Assembly: GCF_006547145.1 (NCBI RefSeq)
Contig: NZ_CP041244.1
Location: 3,658,001 to 3,722,000 of the forward strand
DNA: 64,000 bases
Reading direction: 5' to 3'
Origin: Actinomadura sp. WMMA1423
GTDB lineage: Bacteria > Actinomycetota > Actinomycetes > Streptosporangiales > Streptosporangiaceae
Shown one piece after another: positions 15,804 to 25,800 of this stretch. A model generated the notes under the pieces. That model ran no database searches, had not been told where the DNA came from, and was given only the letters and a program-made list of their open reading frames with translations. How positions within the stretch are numbered: the stretch's first letter is position 1; every line of letters begins with the position of its first letter. The translations under genes and the position numbers were made by a program.

Positions 15804-16729
15804 TCGGACTCCTCCCGGTCGGGCCAGACGCCGACGTGGTCGCTTTCCAGGGCGAGACGGACGCGGTCGCGCATGTCCAGGGCCTCGGTGAAGCCCTTCG
15901 GGAGCTGGACGCGGCCGGCGCGGTCGAGGAGGGCGTGCTCCTCGACGACGCGGGTCCCGTCGTCCCCGGAGCGGCGGCGGACCTCGACGCTGGTGCGGCC
16001 GTCGCGGATGCCGACGGTCCGGTCGACGCGCTCGGACACCTGCGTGTCGTGGGTGACGACCACGGTGGTGGTGCCGAGCTCCTCGTTGACGCGGCGCAGG
16101 GCCGCGAACACCATGGCGGCGGTGGCGGTGTCGAGCTCGCCGGTCGGCTCGTCGGCCAGCACGACCTGGGGCCGGTTGGCGACGGCCACGGCGATCGCGA
16201 TGCGCTGCTGCTGGCCGCCGGACAGCTCCGCCGGGCGGCGGTCGGCGCAGTCGCCGACGTCCAGCATGCCGAGCAGCTCGGCGGCGCGGGTGGCGCGCTC
16301 GCGGCGCGACCGCCCGGCGAACCTCATGGGCAGCTCGACGTTCTGCGCGGCGGTCAGGTACGGCAGGAGGTTGCGGGTCGTCTGCTGCCAGATGAACCCG
16401 ACCTTCTCGCGCCGGAACTCCAGCCGCTCCTTGGACGCCATGGTGAGCAGGTCCGAGCCCGCCACGCGGGCGACGCCGGCTGTCGGCACGTCCAGGCCGG
16501 ACAGGATGTTCAGCAGCGTCGACTTCCCCGACCCGGACGCGCCCACGATGGCGACGAGCTCGCCGGGGTCGACGAGCAGGTCGAGCCCCTGGAGGGCGAC
16601 GACCTCGACGCCGTCGGTCTTGTAGATGCGCACCAGGTTGTCGCAGACGATGTGGGCGCCCTCGCCGTAGACGGGGCCGCGCTCGGCGGCCCTGCGCTCC
16701 AGTTCGGCGAGATCGGTCGTTTCGGTCAT
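15800..16729 (-). CDS. ABC transporter ATP-binding protein with C-terminal AbrB-like extension
   Basis: A 309-residue MacB-type ATPase: Walker A GASGSGKST, Q-loop WQQTTRNLLPYLTAAQNV, signature LSGGQQQRIAIAVAV, Walker B VVLADEPTGELD, H-loop VVTHD. It has about 45 extra residues after the core (about 260-305), reading LLDRAGRVQLPKGFTEAL then RDRVRLALESDHVGVWPD. The form D-x-x-G-R-V-x-L-P followed by a hydrophobic strand resembles half of an AbrB/SpoVT swapped hairpin, not seen in the companion ATPase. ATG 16729 follows GGGGGAG and overlaps the upstream stop codon by one base. Confidence 0.9.
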   Translation of the reverse strand: MTETTDLAELERRAAERGPVYGEGAHIVCDNLVRIYKTDGVEVVALQGLDLLVDPGELVAIVGASGSGKSTLLNILSGLDVPTAGVARVAGSDLLTMASKERLEFRREKVGFIWQQTTRNLLPYLTAAQNVELPMRFAGRSRRERATRAAELLGMLDVGDCADRRPAELSGGQQQRIAIAVAVANRPQVVLADEPTGELDTATAAMVFAALRRVNEELGTTTVVVTHDTQVSERVDRTVGIRDGRTSVEVRRRSGDDGTRVVEEHALLDRAGRVQLPKGFTEALDMRDRVRLALESDHVGVWPDREESE

Positions 16730-19308
16730 CACTCCCCCGTTCTCAGGGCGTTGCCGGGGCCCGAGTCGAATGCGCGGTCGACGGCGATGGCGGCGGCCGC
16801 GGCCAGCAGGAGGGCGGCGAGCAGTCCGAGCAGCGCCGCGGCCCCCGGGCCGTGCGCGGTGACGGCGAAGCCGCCGGTGTAGGGCCGCAGGTCCACGACC
16901 GGCCCGGTGATCTCGGGGAGGAGGAGGCCGAGCACCCATCCGGCGCCGACCGCGCACAGCAGGACGGGCGCGAGTTCCACGAGGGCGAGGCCGCGGCTCT
17001 GCCGGCGGCTCAGCCCGAGGGCGCGCAGGTGGGCGATCGTCCGGCCGCGGGCGCGGGCCCCCACGACGAGCATGAGCAGGACCGCGAGCAGCCCGAGCAC
17101 GCCGCCGGCGAGGGCGCTGTCGCGGAAGGTCTCGTGGACGACCGGCACCAGGGGCTGTCCCGTCAGGTCGTGCAGCACCTGCCGCCGCAGCACGACCCTG
17201 CTCCCCGGGGCCGCGGCGCGCAGCGCCCTGGCGTCGATGCCGTCGCCGGCGACGAAGACGTGGGACGGGAAGCCCGTCGAGGCGGCGACCGCCCGGTAGG
17301 GGACGATCACGAAGGCGCTGTTCTTCTCCTGCCCGGGGAAGCGCGCGATCTGGACCGACGGCTTGATGGTCACCGGGTCCATGCCCGCGCGGCCGAGCGT
17401 GACGGTGCCGGAGCCGAGGGTCCGGGCGGCGAGCGGGGACACCAGCACGCCGGTCCGCGTCTCGGGGATGCCGGGCACGTCGGGGGCGAGCCTCCGGTAG
17501 GCGTCGAGGTCGACGCCGACGACGGTCACCGGCGCGGGGTCGGTGGCGGACGAGACGCGGGTGATGACCCGGACGCGGACGGCGCCGGTGACACCGCGCA
17601 CGGCGCGGACGCGGCGGAGCCCCGCCTCGTCCAGCGCCCCCGACTCGACGCGCGCCTCGCCGCCGGTCTCGGCCCAGGAGGCGCGCTCCTGCCCGGCCCG
17701 CAGCCCGGTGTCCACGGTGGAGGTGAACCCGGCGATGGTCGCGGCCAGCAGGAGGACGGCCAGCGGCAGCGCCCCGACGAGGTTCTGCCGGGACGCGCGG
17801 GCGAGGCCGATGAACGCGACGGCCCCGGTCCGCCGCCGCAGCAGCGGCCCGGCGGCGCGCAGCAGGTACGGGTAGGCGCGCAGGACGAGCACGCCGAGCG
17901 CCGCGCCGAGCAGGGCGGGGACCGCGGCGACCAGCGGATCGGTCCCGGCGGAGGTGCCGCGCTCGCGCAGCAGCACGACGCCGATGACGGCGAGCGCCAC
18001 CAGCAGGCCGTCCAGGACGAGCCGCCGCCGGGACGGGCGCACCGCGACGAGGTCGTCGCGCCGGTCGGTGACCGAGCCGAGCCCGCCGCCGCGCTCCCGC
18101 AGGACCATGGCCGCGGAGACGCCGAGCACGGCCGCGACCAGCAGCCCGATCGCGTAGAGCGAGGCGGTCTGCGGCGGCCCGGCGTCCAGAAGCCGTCCCG
18201 CCCCGTAGCCGAGCAGGGCGGAGGGAACGGCGGCGAGCGCGGTCAGCCCGCAGGCGGGCACGGCGAGCTGGCGCAGCGAAGCGCCGCGGGCCCGCATCAC
18301 GCCGAGGACCGGCCTGAGCCGCTCGCCGAGCAGCCCGGCGGCGAGCAGCAGCAGCCCCGCCGCGACGGCGACGAGGCCGCCGAAGGCCAGGCCGACGACG
18401 GACTGGGCGGCGTGGAGCCGTCGTTCGAACTCCTTCAGCTGGATGTCGAGGGGCGTGGAGACCTCGCAGGGGAAGATGTCGGCGCGCCCCTTGACGGCGG
18501 CGCGGAAGGCGTCGAGGTCGTGGGCCATGGCGCGGCCCTGAGCGGCGCCGACCGCGCCGTCGCGCACCGGGAAGCGCCAGTCGTAGTTCAGCTTCAGGCC
18601 GGGGTCGCGCGTGAGGCGCGCGTACCCGGAGGGATCGATCAGCGCCGTGCCCGCGTCGACCTCCAGGGTCCCCATGGGGGGAACGGGGACGTACTCCAGG
18701 GTCGGACGCAGCATCCGGGCGCGCGTCCCCCAGAACGGGTCGGCCGCGTTCACCGGCTGGTAGAGGCCGGTGAGGCGTACGGTCCTCCCGCCGAGCTCGA
18801 TCCGGTCGCCGGTCTTGTAGCCGAGCTGGTCGGCGTACGCCTTGGCGACCATCACCTTCAAGTCGCCGGTCGTCTCGCCCGCCTTGTTGTAGGGGAAGTC
18901 ACCGGAGACGGGGCGGACGCGCTGCTCCGCGCCCGGGTCCCAGCCGAGGTACAGGACCCTCGGACGGCTGAACTCGCCCTCGACGGCGGCGGCGGGCGAG
19001 GTGACCGACGCCTCGGGCTCGGCGGTGACCTCCCTCAGGGACCGGGGCATCATCTCCCGCCACGTGAACGCGTTGCCGTTCAGGGCCGCCTCGCCGGGAA
19101 CCGCGGCGAAGGCGGAGGGGCCGCCCGCGGTGCCCTTCACGGTGATGGCGGATCCGGGCCCGGCGGCCGCGGCCGCGGCGCGGTCGTACCCGGCGGTGGT
19201 CCTGGACGGGAAGACGACGGCGAGCAGCGCCGACACCAGCATCAGCACGGCCAGGGCGGTGAGCGGCGCCCACTGCGCGCGGGCGAGCCGCGTCCCGGCA
19301 CTTCTCAT
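16729..19308 (-). CDS. FtsX-like ABC transporter permease (second permease)
   Basis: An 859-residue MacB/FtsX-type permease. One transmembrane segment near the N-terminus is followed by a large extracellular domain (about residues 40-290), then a cluster of membrane segments with the FtsX signature (LGVMRARGASLRQLAVPACGL), a second extracellular region, and a final membrane block holding IAHLRALGLSRRQSRGLAL. The duplicated FtsX block is typical of actinobacterial members that export peptides, lipids or antibiotics. ATG 19308 follows GGGGGAGG and overlaps the upstream permease stop codon (ATGA). It ends against the ATPase start (TGATG). Confidence 0.9.
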   Translation of the reverse strand: MRSAGTRLARAQWAPLTALAVLMLVSALLAVVFPSRTTAGYDRAAAAAAGPGSAITVKGTAGGPSAFAAVPGEAALNGNAFTWREMMPRSLREVTAEPEASVTSPAAAVEGEFSRPRVLYLGWDPGAEQRVRPVSGDFPYNKAGETTGDLKVMVAKAYADQLGYKTGDRIELGGRTVRLTGLYQPVNAADPFWGTRARMLRPTLEYVPVPPMGTLEVDAGTALIDPSGYARLTRDPGLKLNYDWRFPVRDGAVGAAQGRAMAHDLDAFRAAVKGRADIFPCEVSTPLDIQLKEFERRLHAAQSVVGLAFGGLVAVAAGLLLLAAGLLGERLRPVLGVMRARGASLRQLAVPACGLTALAAVPSALLGYGAGRLLDAGPPQTASLYAIGLLVAAVLGVSAAMVLRERGGGLGSVTDRRDDLVAVRPSRRRLVLDGLLVALAVIGVVLLRERGTSAGTDPLVAAVPALLGAALGVLVLRAYPYLLRAAGPLLRRRTGAVAFIGLARASRQNLVGALPLAVLLLAATIAGFTSTVDTGLRAGQERASWAETGGEARVESGALDEAGLRRVRAVRGVTGAVRVRVITRVSSATDPAPVTVVGVDLDAYRRLAPDVPGIPETRTGVLVSPLAARTLGSGTVTLGRAGMDPVTIKPSVQIARFPGQEKNSAFVIVPYRAVAASTGFPSHVFVAGDGIDARALRAAAPGSRVVLRRQVLHDLTGQPLVPVVHETFRDSALAGGVLGLLAVLLMLVVGARARGRTIAHLRALGLSRRQSRGLALVELAPVLLCAVGAGWVLGLLLPEITGPVVDLRPYTGGFAVTAHGPGAAALLGLLAALLLAAAAAIAVDRAFDSGPGNALRTGE

Positions 19309-22300
19309 CGGTCCTCCCCCACGCGCAGGCCGGCGCCGAGGTCGCGGCGCCGCAGCATCCGGACGACCGGCGCGAGCACGAGCCCGAGCACCACCGCCAC
19401 CCCGCCGAGCACGGCCAGCACGACGGGCCATTGGACGACCGGCTCGGCGGGCGGGTAGGGCTCGGCGGCCTGCACGCCGAGCACGATGTGCGGGACGACG
19501 AGCCGCGCCACGACCAGGCCGAGGACCGTCCCGCCGAGCAGGCCGAGCCCGACGAGGTAGGCCTGCTCGATCGCGAGCATCCCGGCGACCTGGCGGGGCG
19601 GGACGCCGAGCGCCCGCAGCACCGCGAACTCGCGGTACCGCTCGCCGGCGGTGACCGCCGCGTTCACCACGAACGCGATGACGGCGAACGCCAGCGCCGC
19701 GGCGAAGCCGATGACGAGCGCGCCCTGGAGGGCCGCGCCCAGCGGGGCGTCGCGGAGCCTGGCGCGCGTCTCGACGCGGTCGGCCGCGACCTCCCCCCAG
19801 GCGGGGTGCTCGGCGAGTTCGCGGGCGGCCGGGCCGGTGCGGCCGCCCTTCGCCGCCGCCCACCACTCCCTCGGCGCGACGGTGTCGCCCGCGGAGCCGT
19901 CCGCGGCGAGCCGGGACCGGGTGAGCGTCGGCAGGTCGACCAGGACGCCCGGCCTGCCGGGCGGCACGCTCGGCAGCGCGGGGGCGATGCCCGTGACCCT
20001 GACGGGCTGGTCGCCGTCGAGGGTGCTCACGGTGACGGTGCCGCCGACGCCGACCTTGGCGCGGCCCGCCATCTCCTCGGTGATCACACCCGGCACGAGG
20101 GGCAGCAGGTCGGTGTTGCGCCCGTCGTGCGAGGGCGGCTTGGACGTGCCGAGCATCGCGTGGACGGCCCTGCCGGGCTCGGAGCTGATGAAACCCGGCT
20201 CGTCGGGGGGCGGCGGCTTGGAGGAGATCGTGAGGGTGACCAGCGCGTCGCCGGAGTCTGCGGCGCCCGAGTCGATCGGGTGCTCCAGGTCCTGCGGCCC
20301 GGCGAACGCGTCCCAGCGGGATCCGGCGGGCCGCACGGCCCGGCCGGTGCCCTCTCCGGCGAGACCGCGCAGTTCCAGTTCGAGCCTCCCCGCGAACTGC
20401 CCGGTGTCGTCGCCGAAGTGGAGGCCGCGGACGGACAGCGGGAAGGACGGCGCCCCGTCCGGTCCGGCGAGCCGCGCGGTGTCCAGGGCGAGGGTGTGCG
20501 CGTCACCGTCCGCCTCCAGTCCCGGCAGGGGCACCTCCCGGGAGAGTCCTTGCGCGTCCACGACGCTCACCATGAACCGGTAGCCCCCGCTTGGCGCCTC
20601 GGTGTCCGGGCCGGAGCGGGTGAGCCGCAGGTCGAACAGCAGCCGCTTCGGCCTGCCGGGAACGGTCAGCGCCGGGGCGGCCGGACGCGCCCGCGCGAGT
20701 TCGTCCAGCCGCAGGTCGCGTCGCAGGTCCGGGCCGACGCGGAGCAGCGGGCCGGCCGTCCGCGCGTCCAGCCCGAGCAGCGTCGCGGGTTCGGTGCCGA
20801 GTTCGGCGTCCATGCGCAGGACTCCGGTCACGGCCGAGACGCCCGGCAGCGCGGCGAACCGTCCGGCCTGCCCGAGCGGTTCCGGGCCCCCCTCCCGGGT
20901 CGAGGCGGCCAGCCGCAGGTCGGCGCCGCTCTGGAAGTCCGCCTGGTCGGTCTGCGAGCGCCGCCAGGTCGCCATCGTCGTGACCGACAGCACCCCGACG
21001 GCCATCGCCATCACCAGGAGCAGGACGGGGCCGGTGTAGCGGAGCTGGCGCCGCCCGACCTGCCGGGTGCCGAGGACGGCCACGAGCCCGCGGCTGCGGG
21101 TCGCTCCCCGCTCGGCCACGCGAGAGACCGCGGGCACGAGGCGCAGCAGCAGCACCCCGCCGGCGAGCAGGGCCAGGGCCGGGCTGGAGACGATGAACGG
21201 GTCGATTCCCCCCGTCCCGCCCGTGCCGCCCGCGCCGTCCGCCCCGTACCGGGTGAGCTGCCAGATGGCGAGCCCGGCGACGAGCAGCAGGGCGAGGTCG
21301 GTGCCCGAGCCGCGCAGCCCGCCGCGGCCCTGCCGCCCGATGCCGGCCTGGGCCTCCACGAACGTCCGGTTCGCGCCCCGCAGCGTCGGAACGGTCAGGA
21401 CGACCGCGCAGGCCAGCGCCGCCAGCACCGAGACAGTCCACATCGGCAGGAGCGGTCCGGCGTCCAGGCGCAGCCCCGAGTCCCGCACCGCGGGCGCGTG
21501 CCCGGCGAGGCGCAGCAGGGGCCTGGCGAGCAGCGGGCCGAGCAGCGCCGCGGGCAGCACGACCAGCAGTCCCTCGAGGAGGCCGAGCCCGGCGAGCTGG
21601 CGCATGCCGAGGCCGCGGGTGCGCAGCAGCGCGACCTCGCCGCGCCGGTGGTCGGCGAGGAGCCTCGCCACCAGCAGCCACGCGCAGCCCGCCAGCAGGA
21701 CGAGCTGGATCACCGGGATGAGCATCGTGGACCGCGCCACCTGGAGCGCGGTGCGCAGCTGCGCGGTCAGGGCGGGCAGGTCGGTGGCGACGCTGAACTC
21801 CGTCCCCTCGCCGACCTCCTTGAAGGTCTCGCCGCCGGCGGCCGCCCGGTCGCCGAGGGGGCCGAGTTCGCCGGGCTCGACCCCGCGCAGGTCGGGCATG
21901 ACGGTGAAGCGGGCCTCGGAACCGGTGCCGGTGAAGCGGGCGGCGAACACCTGGGGCGGCACCACGAACGGCCCGTAGCTCGTGTAGTCGAGGCGTTCGA
22001 CGCCGGTCGTGACGAGCTTGTCGTCCTGCCAGAAGTAGTCCTGCGGGTCGCGGACCTCGAACAGTCCGACGACGCGCACCTTCACGACCGACTTCTTGTC
22101 GATGCGCCCGTGCAGGGTGAGGACGTCGCCCACGTCGGCGTGCATGGCGCGGGCGGCGGCGCCCGGCAGGGCCGCCTCGACCTCGCCGGAACCGGACCCG
22201 GAGCCGCCGGGCCAGCGGCCCGCGGCGAGCCGCGCGTGCCTCTCGATGCCCGTGTAGGTCGCGAAGGCCGTGAGGTCCGGGTGGCCGCTCCTCTCCTGGC

Positions 22301-22628
22301 CCGGAACCGTGTAGGAGTCGCTGCGGACGCTCATCGAGACCGACAGGGGGACGTCCCGGTAGATCTGCTTGAGCGCCCGGTCGACCTGGCCCTGCACCTT
22401 GGGGAGGCCGTTCGCCGGGACCCGCGCGCCGAGCGCCGTGCCCACGGTCTCGAACGTCGCGCCCGCCAGGGTGCGGCGCAGTCCCTCCCGGGTCACCGAT
22501 CCGGTGTACCCGACCAGGCCCGCGAGGACGGTCGTGGCGAACAGCGCGGTCGCGCAGGCGGCCAGTACCAGCGTCCTGTCGCCGATGATCCTGCTGAGCA
22601 CCAGCCCCCGTCGTCCCACGGCGGTCAT
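19305..22628 (-). CDS. FtsX-like ABC transporter permease (first permease)
   Basis: A 1107-residue permease and first gene of the export operon. It has an N-terminal membrane segment (TLVLAACATALFATTVLAG), a long extracellular domain, a membrane block with LLRTRGLGMRQLAGLGLLEG, a second extracellular domain of about 300 residues, and a last membrane block with FAVLRALGVPPRQVAGMLAI, the FtsX coupling motif. Both permeases are much longer than MacB. The ATG at 22628 has no obvious ribosome site; an ATG two codons upstream is in the same frame. The stop codon overlaps the next start. It is probably switched on by the SARP regulator just upstream. Confidence 0.9.
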   Translation of the reverse strand: MTAVGRRGLVLSRIIGDRTLVLAACATALFATTVLAGLVGYTGSVTREGLRRTLAGATFETVGTALGARVPANGLPKVQGQVDRALKQIYRDVPLSVSMSVRSDSYTVPGQERSGHPDLTAFATYTGIERHARLAAGRWPGGSGSGSGEVEAALPGAAARAMHADVGDVLTLHGRIDKKSVVKVRVVGLFEVRDPQDYFWQDDKLVTTGVERLDYTSYGPFVVPPQVFAARFTGTGSEARFTVMPDLRGVEPGELGPLGDRAAAGGETFKEVGEGTEFSVATDLPALTAQLRTALQVARSTMLIPVIQLVLLAGCAWLLVARLLADHRRGEVALLRTRGLGMRQLAGLGLLEGLLVVLPAALLGPLLARPLLRLAGHAPAVRDSGLRLDAGPLLPMWTVSVLAALACAVVLTVPTLRGANRTFVEAQAGIGRQGRGGLRGSGTDLALLLVAGLAIWQLTRYGADGAGGTGGTGGIDPFIVSSPALALLAGGVLLLRLVPAVSRVAERGATRSRGLVAVLGTRQVGRRQLRYTGPVLLLVMAMAVGVLSVTTMATWRRSQTDQADFQSGADLRLAASTREGGPEPLGQAGRFAALPGVSAVTGVLRMDAELGTEPATLLGLDARTAGPLLRVGPDLRRDLRLDELARARPAAPALTVPGRPKRLLFDLRLTRSGPDTEAPSGGYRFMVSVVDAQGLSREVPLPGLEADGDAHTLALDTARLAGPDGAPSFPLSVRGLHFGDDTGQFAGRLELELRGLAGEGTGRAVRPAGSRWDAFAGPQDLEHPIDSGAADSGDALVTLTISSKPPPPDEPGFISSEPGRAVHAMLGTSKPPSHDGRNTDLLPLVPGVITEEMAGRAKVGVGGTVTVSTLDGDQPVRVTGIAPALPSVPPGRPGVLVDLPTLTRSRLAADGSAGDTVAPREWWAAAKGGRTGPAARELAEHPAWGEVAADRVETRARLRDAPLGAALQGALVIGFAAALAFAVIAFVVNAAVTAGERYREFAVLRALGVPPRQVAGMLAIEQAYLVGLGLLGGTVLGLVVARLVVPHIVLGVQAAEPYPPAEPVVQWPVVLAVLGGVAVVLGLVLAPVVRMLRRRDLGAGLRVGEDR

Positions 22629-22664
22629 GATCAATCAGTGTGAGGGGAGCCACAAGGGGCCGTG

Positions 22665-22697
22665 ATGATTCCGCGACCTTTCGCAACCCTCTTGCAA
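22665..22697 (-). promoter_or_regulatory. SARP-type direct repeats and promoter of the ABC export operon
   Basis: On the minus strand TTGCAA (22697-22692) and TTGCGA (22686-22681) are direct repeats with an 11-bp period, the spacing SARP activators bind. About 8 nt further on a -10-like AATCAT follows (about 22670-22665). The expected start would leave about 30 nt of leader before the permease ATG at 22628. Confidence 0.55.
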
Positions 22698-22806
22698 TAG
22701 GGCGCGTACGGCCCCTGCCTCCTCCTTTCCCCGGAGGCACCGCCGCTCGGCCCACCGGACCGTCCGCGCCCGCCGGCCGGTCCGTGCCCACCGGCCCGCC
22801 AGGGCT

Positions 22807-25800
22807 CTACCGGTCCGCCCATACGGAGGCGCCCTCGGGCGGGACGGCCTCCGCGCGGCGCATGATCTCCAGGGGGTCGAGAGCCGCGCCGGCGGCGAGG
22901 GCGTCCGGTCCGGCCGCGTCCCCGATCCGCGCGGCGGCCCGGTCGATGTCGTCCTGCTCGACGGGGCCGGGCGGGAGGCCGGCCTCCTCCCGGACGGCGG
23001 CCGCCCTTCCGAGCGCCAGCGCGGCGTCCCGATGCCGGCCGGCGAGGGCCAGCGCTCCGGCGAGGCCCTCCAGGGAGCCGGCCACGTCGCGCGGCGCCGC
23101 GAGCCTGATCGCGACGGCCAGCGCGTCCCGCTGGTACCGCACGGCGGACACCGCGTCGCCGCGCGCCTCCGCGACGCGCCCGAGGCCCGTCTGGACCAGC
23201 GTCAGGTACAGCGGTGGGAACTCCTCCGGCCGGGCCCCCGCCAGCAGGCGCCGCAACCTGTCCTCGGCGTCGTCCAGGCGCCCCTCGCGCTGCGCCGCCA
23301 GCCCGAGGCCGATGTCGGCGAACGTGACCGCGGTCGTGAACCCCTGCTCCACGGCGACCCGGTGCGCCCGCCCGAACAGCCGCCGCGCGGACGCGTGGTC
23401 GCGGCGCAGGTAGGCGATCCAGCCGCGCCACGCCATGCGCACGGCGACGTCCGGCCACATCCGCAGTTCCTCGGCCATCCGCTGCCCGTCGTGCTGGAGC
23501 CGCTCGGCCCGGTCGTAGTCGCCGGTCAGCTCCGCCACGCTGGCGAGCCACAGCATCGCCTGGAGGCGCCCCCAGCGGTCCCCGACCTCGCCGAACAGCA
23601 CGGCGGCCCGTTCGGCGTCGCGTTCCAGCGCGGCGGGGTCGCCGCGGGCGTGATCGTGCATGGCCCGCTGGACCAGGGCCGCCGCCTCGCCCCACCGGTC
23701 GCCGGTCGCGCGGAACCCCGCCAGCGCCTCCTCCAGCATCGCGGCGCCCGCGCCGGTGTCGTCCAGTTCGGCCCATGCGAACGTCAGGAACCAGCGCGCC
23801 CACGCCTTCAGGCGGTCGTCGTCCGTGGCGTCCACGAGGGCGAGGGCCTCGTCGCGGCGGGCCTTCCAGTCGCCGGGGACGCCCTTGAGCACGCCCATCC
23901 CCGCCCGCCACGCCAGCGCCCGGGCCCGGACGGCGGGCGAGCCGCCGTCCCGCTCCAGGGCCGCCTCCAGCGAACGCAGCGCCTCGGTCAGCCGGCCGCG
24001 CAGGAACCAGTACCAGGCGAGCGCGTTGACCAGGCGCAGCGCCTCATCGGCCGTCTCCGCCGCCTCCAGCGCGGCGCGCAGGTTCGCCGACTCGGTGTCG
24101 AGGACCGCCAGCCAGGACGCCTGCTCGGGCCCGGTGAGGCGGGCCGCGGCGTGCACGGCCACGGCGAGGTAGTGGCGGCTGTGGGCGGCCCGGGCGCGCC
24201 GCGTCTCCCCCGACTCCTCCAGCCGCTCGGCCGCGTACGCGGCGACGGACTCCAGCAGCCGGTACCGGGGGCCCTCGCCCGGACGCTCGGTCATCACGAC
24301 CAGCGAGCGGTCGACCAGTCGGACCAGGAGGTCGAGGACCTCCGCGTCCGGGACGTCCCCGCCCGCGCACACCGCCTCGGCCGAGCCGGCGGTGCAGCCG
24401 TCGGCGTGCACCGACAGCCGGCGCAGCACGGCCCGCTCGGGCCCGGTCAGCAGGTCCCAGCTCCAGTCGATCACGGCGGTGAGCGTGCGCTGCCGCGCCG
24501 GGGCGCCGCGGTGGCCCGACGACAGCAGCCGGAACCGGTCGTCGATCCGTTCCACGAGGCCCTCGACCCCGAGCGTCCGCACCCTGGTCGCGGCCAGTTC
24601 GAGGGCGAGCGGGATGCCGTCCAGCCTGCGGCACAGCTCCCCGACCCGCCCGGCCGTTTCCGCGTCCAGCCGGAAGGCCCGCGAGGCCGCCTCGGCCCGC
24701 GCCGCGAACAGCCGGACCGCGCTCGCGGCGGCCGGGTCGTCGCCGCGGCCGGGGACCTCCAGCGGCGGGACGGCCCACACGACCTCGCCGGGCAGGCCGA
24801 GCGGCTCGCGGCTCGTCGCCAGCACCCGCACCCCGGGCACCCGGCGCAGCAGCCGGTCCGCGAGCTCGGCGGCCTGCTCGACCACGTGCTCGCAGTTGTC
24901 GAGGACGAGCAGCAGCCGGCGGGCGCCGAGCGCCGCGGCCAGCCGGTCGAGCGCGGCGGCCGGCGCGCCCGGGGCGTCGCGGATGTCGAGGATCGCCGTC
25001 ACGACCTCCGCGAGGTCGGGCACGGTCGAGCGCTCCAGCCCCGCGAGCTCCGCCATCCACACGCCGTCGCCGAAGGCGTCGGCGAGCCCGGCCGCCGTCT
25101 CGATCGCCAGGCGCGTCTTGCCCACCCCGCCCGGGCCGGTCAGCGTGACCAGCCGGTCGGTGCCGATCCTCGCCCGGATCTCCCGGACCGCGCCGTCCCG
25201 CCCGATCAGCTCGGTCGGCGGGACCGGCAGGTTCGACCGCGGGCCGGGCGCCGGCGGGGCGGCGGGCGCGCCGAGGCCGGGGTCCTGCCGCAGGATCGCG
25301 CGCTGGAGGCCGGCCAGCTCGGAGCCGGGGTCGAGGCCCAGCTCCTCGGAGAGCAGGACCCGGTAGCGCTCGTAGCTCTCCAGCGCCTCGTTCTGCCGGC
25401 CGGCCCGGTAGAGCGCCCGCATGTGCGCGGCCCTGAGGCGCTCGCGCAGCGGATGCTCCTCGACGGCGCCGCCGAGCTCGCCCGCCAGCGCCCCGTGCTC
25501 CCCGAGGACCAGCCGCACCTCGGCCTGCTCCTCCAGCGCGGTCAGGCGCACCTCCTCCAGCCCGGCCACCGCCGCCCGGGCGAACTCCTCGTCCCGGAAG
25601 TCGGCGAGCGCGGGCCCGCGCCACAGGCCCAGCGCCTCGGCCAGCAGCGCCGCCTTCTCCTTCGGCTCCCCCGCCCCGCGCGCCCGCTCGACCAGCGCCC
25701 GGAAGGACCGGGCGTCGACCCGCTCGCCGGCGGCGCCCAGCAGGTACCCCGCCGGACGCGACTCCACCAGCGCCCGCGCGCCGGGCTCGGCGTCCTCCAG

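Noticed and set aside
19431..22643. Long open frames of 850-1070 codons on the strand opposite the permeases and SARP gene
   Set aside because: They are antisense shadows caused by the high GC content: low-complexity Arg/Gly/Pro/Ala translations with no domains, no ribosome sites, and overlap with well-supported genes.
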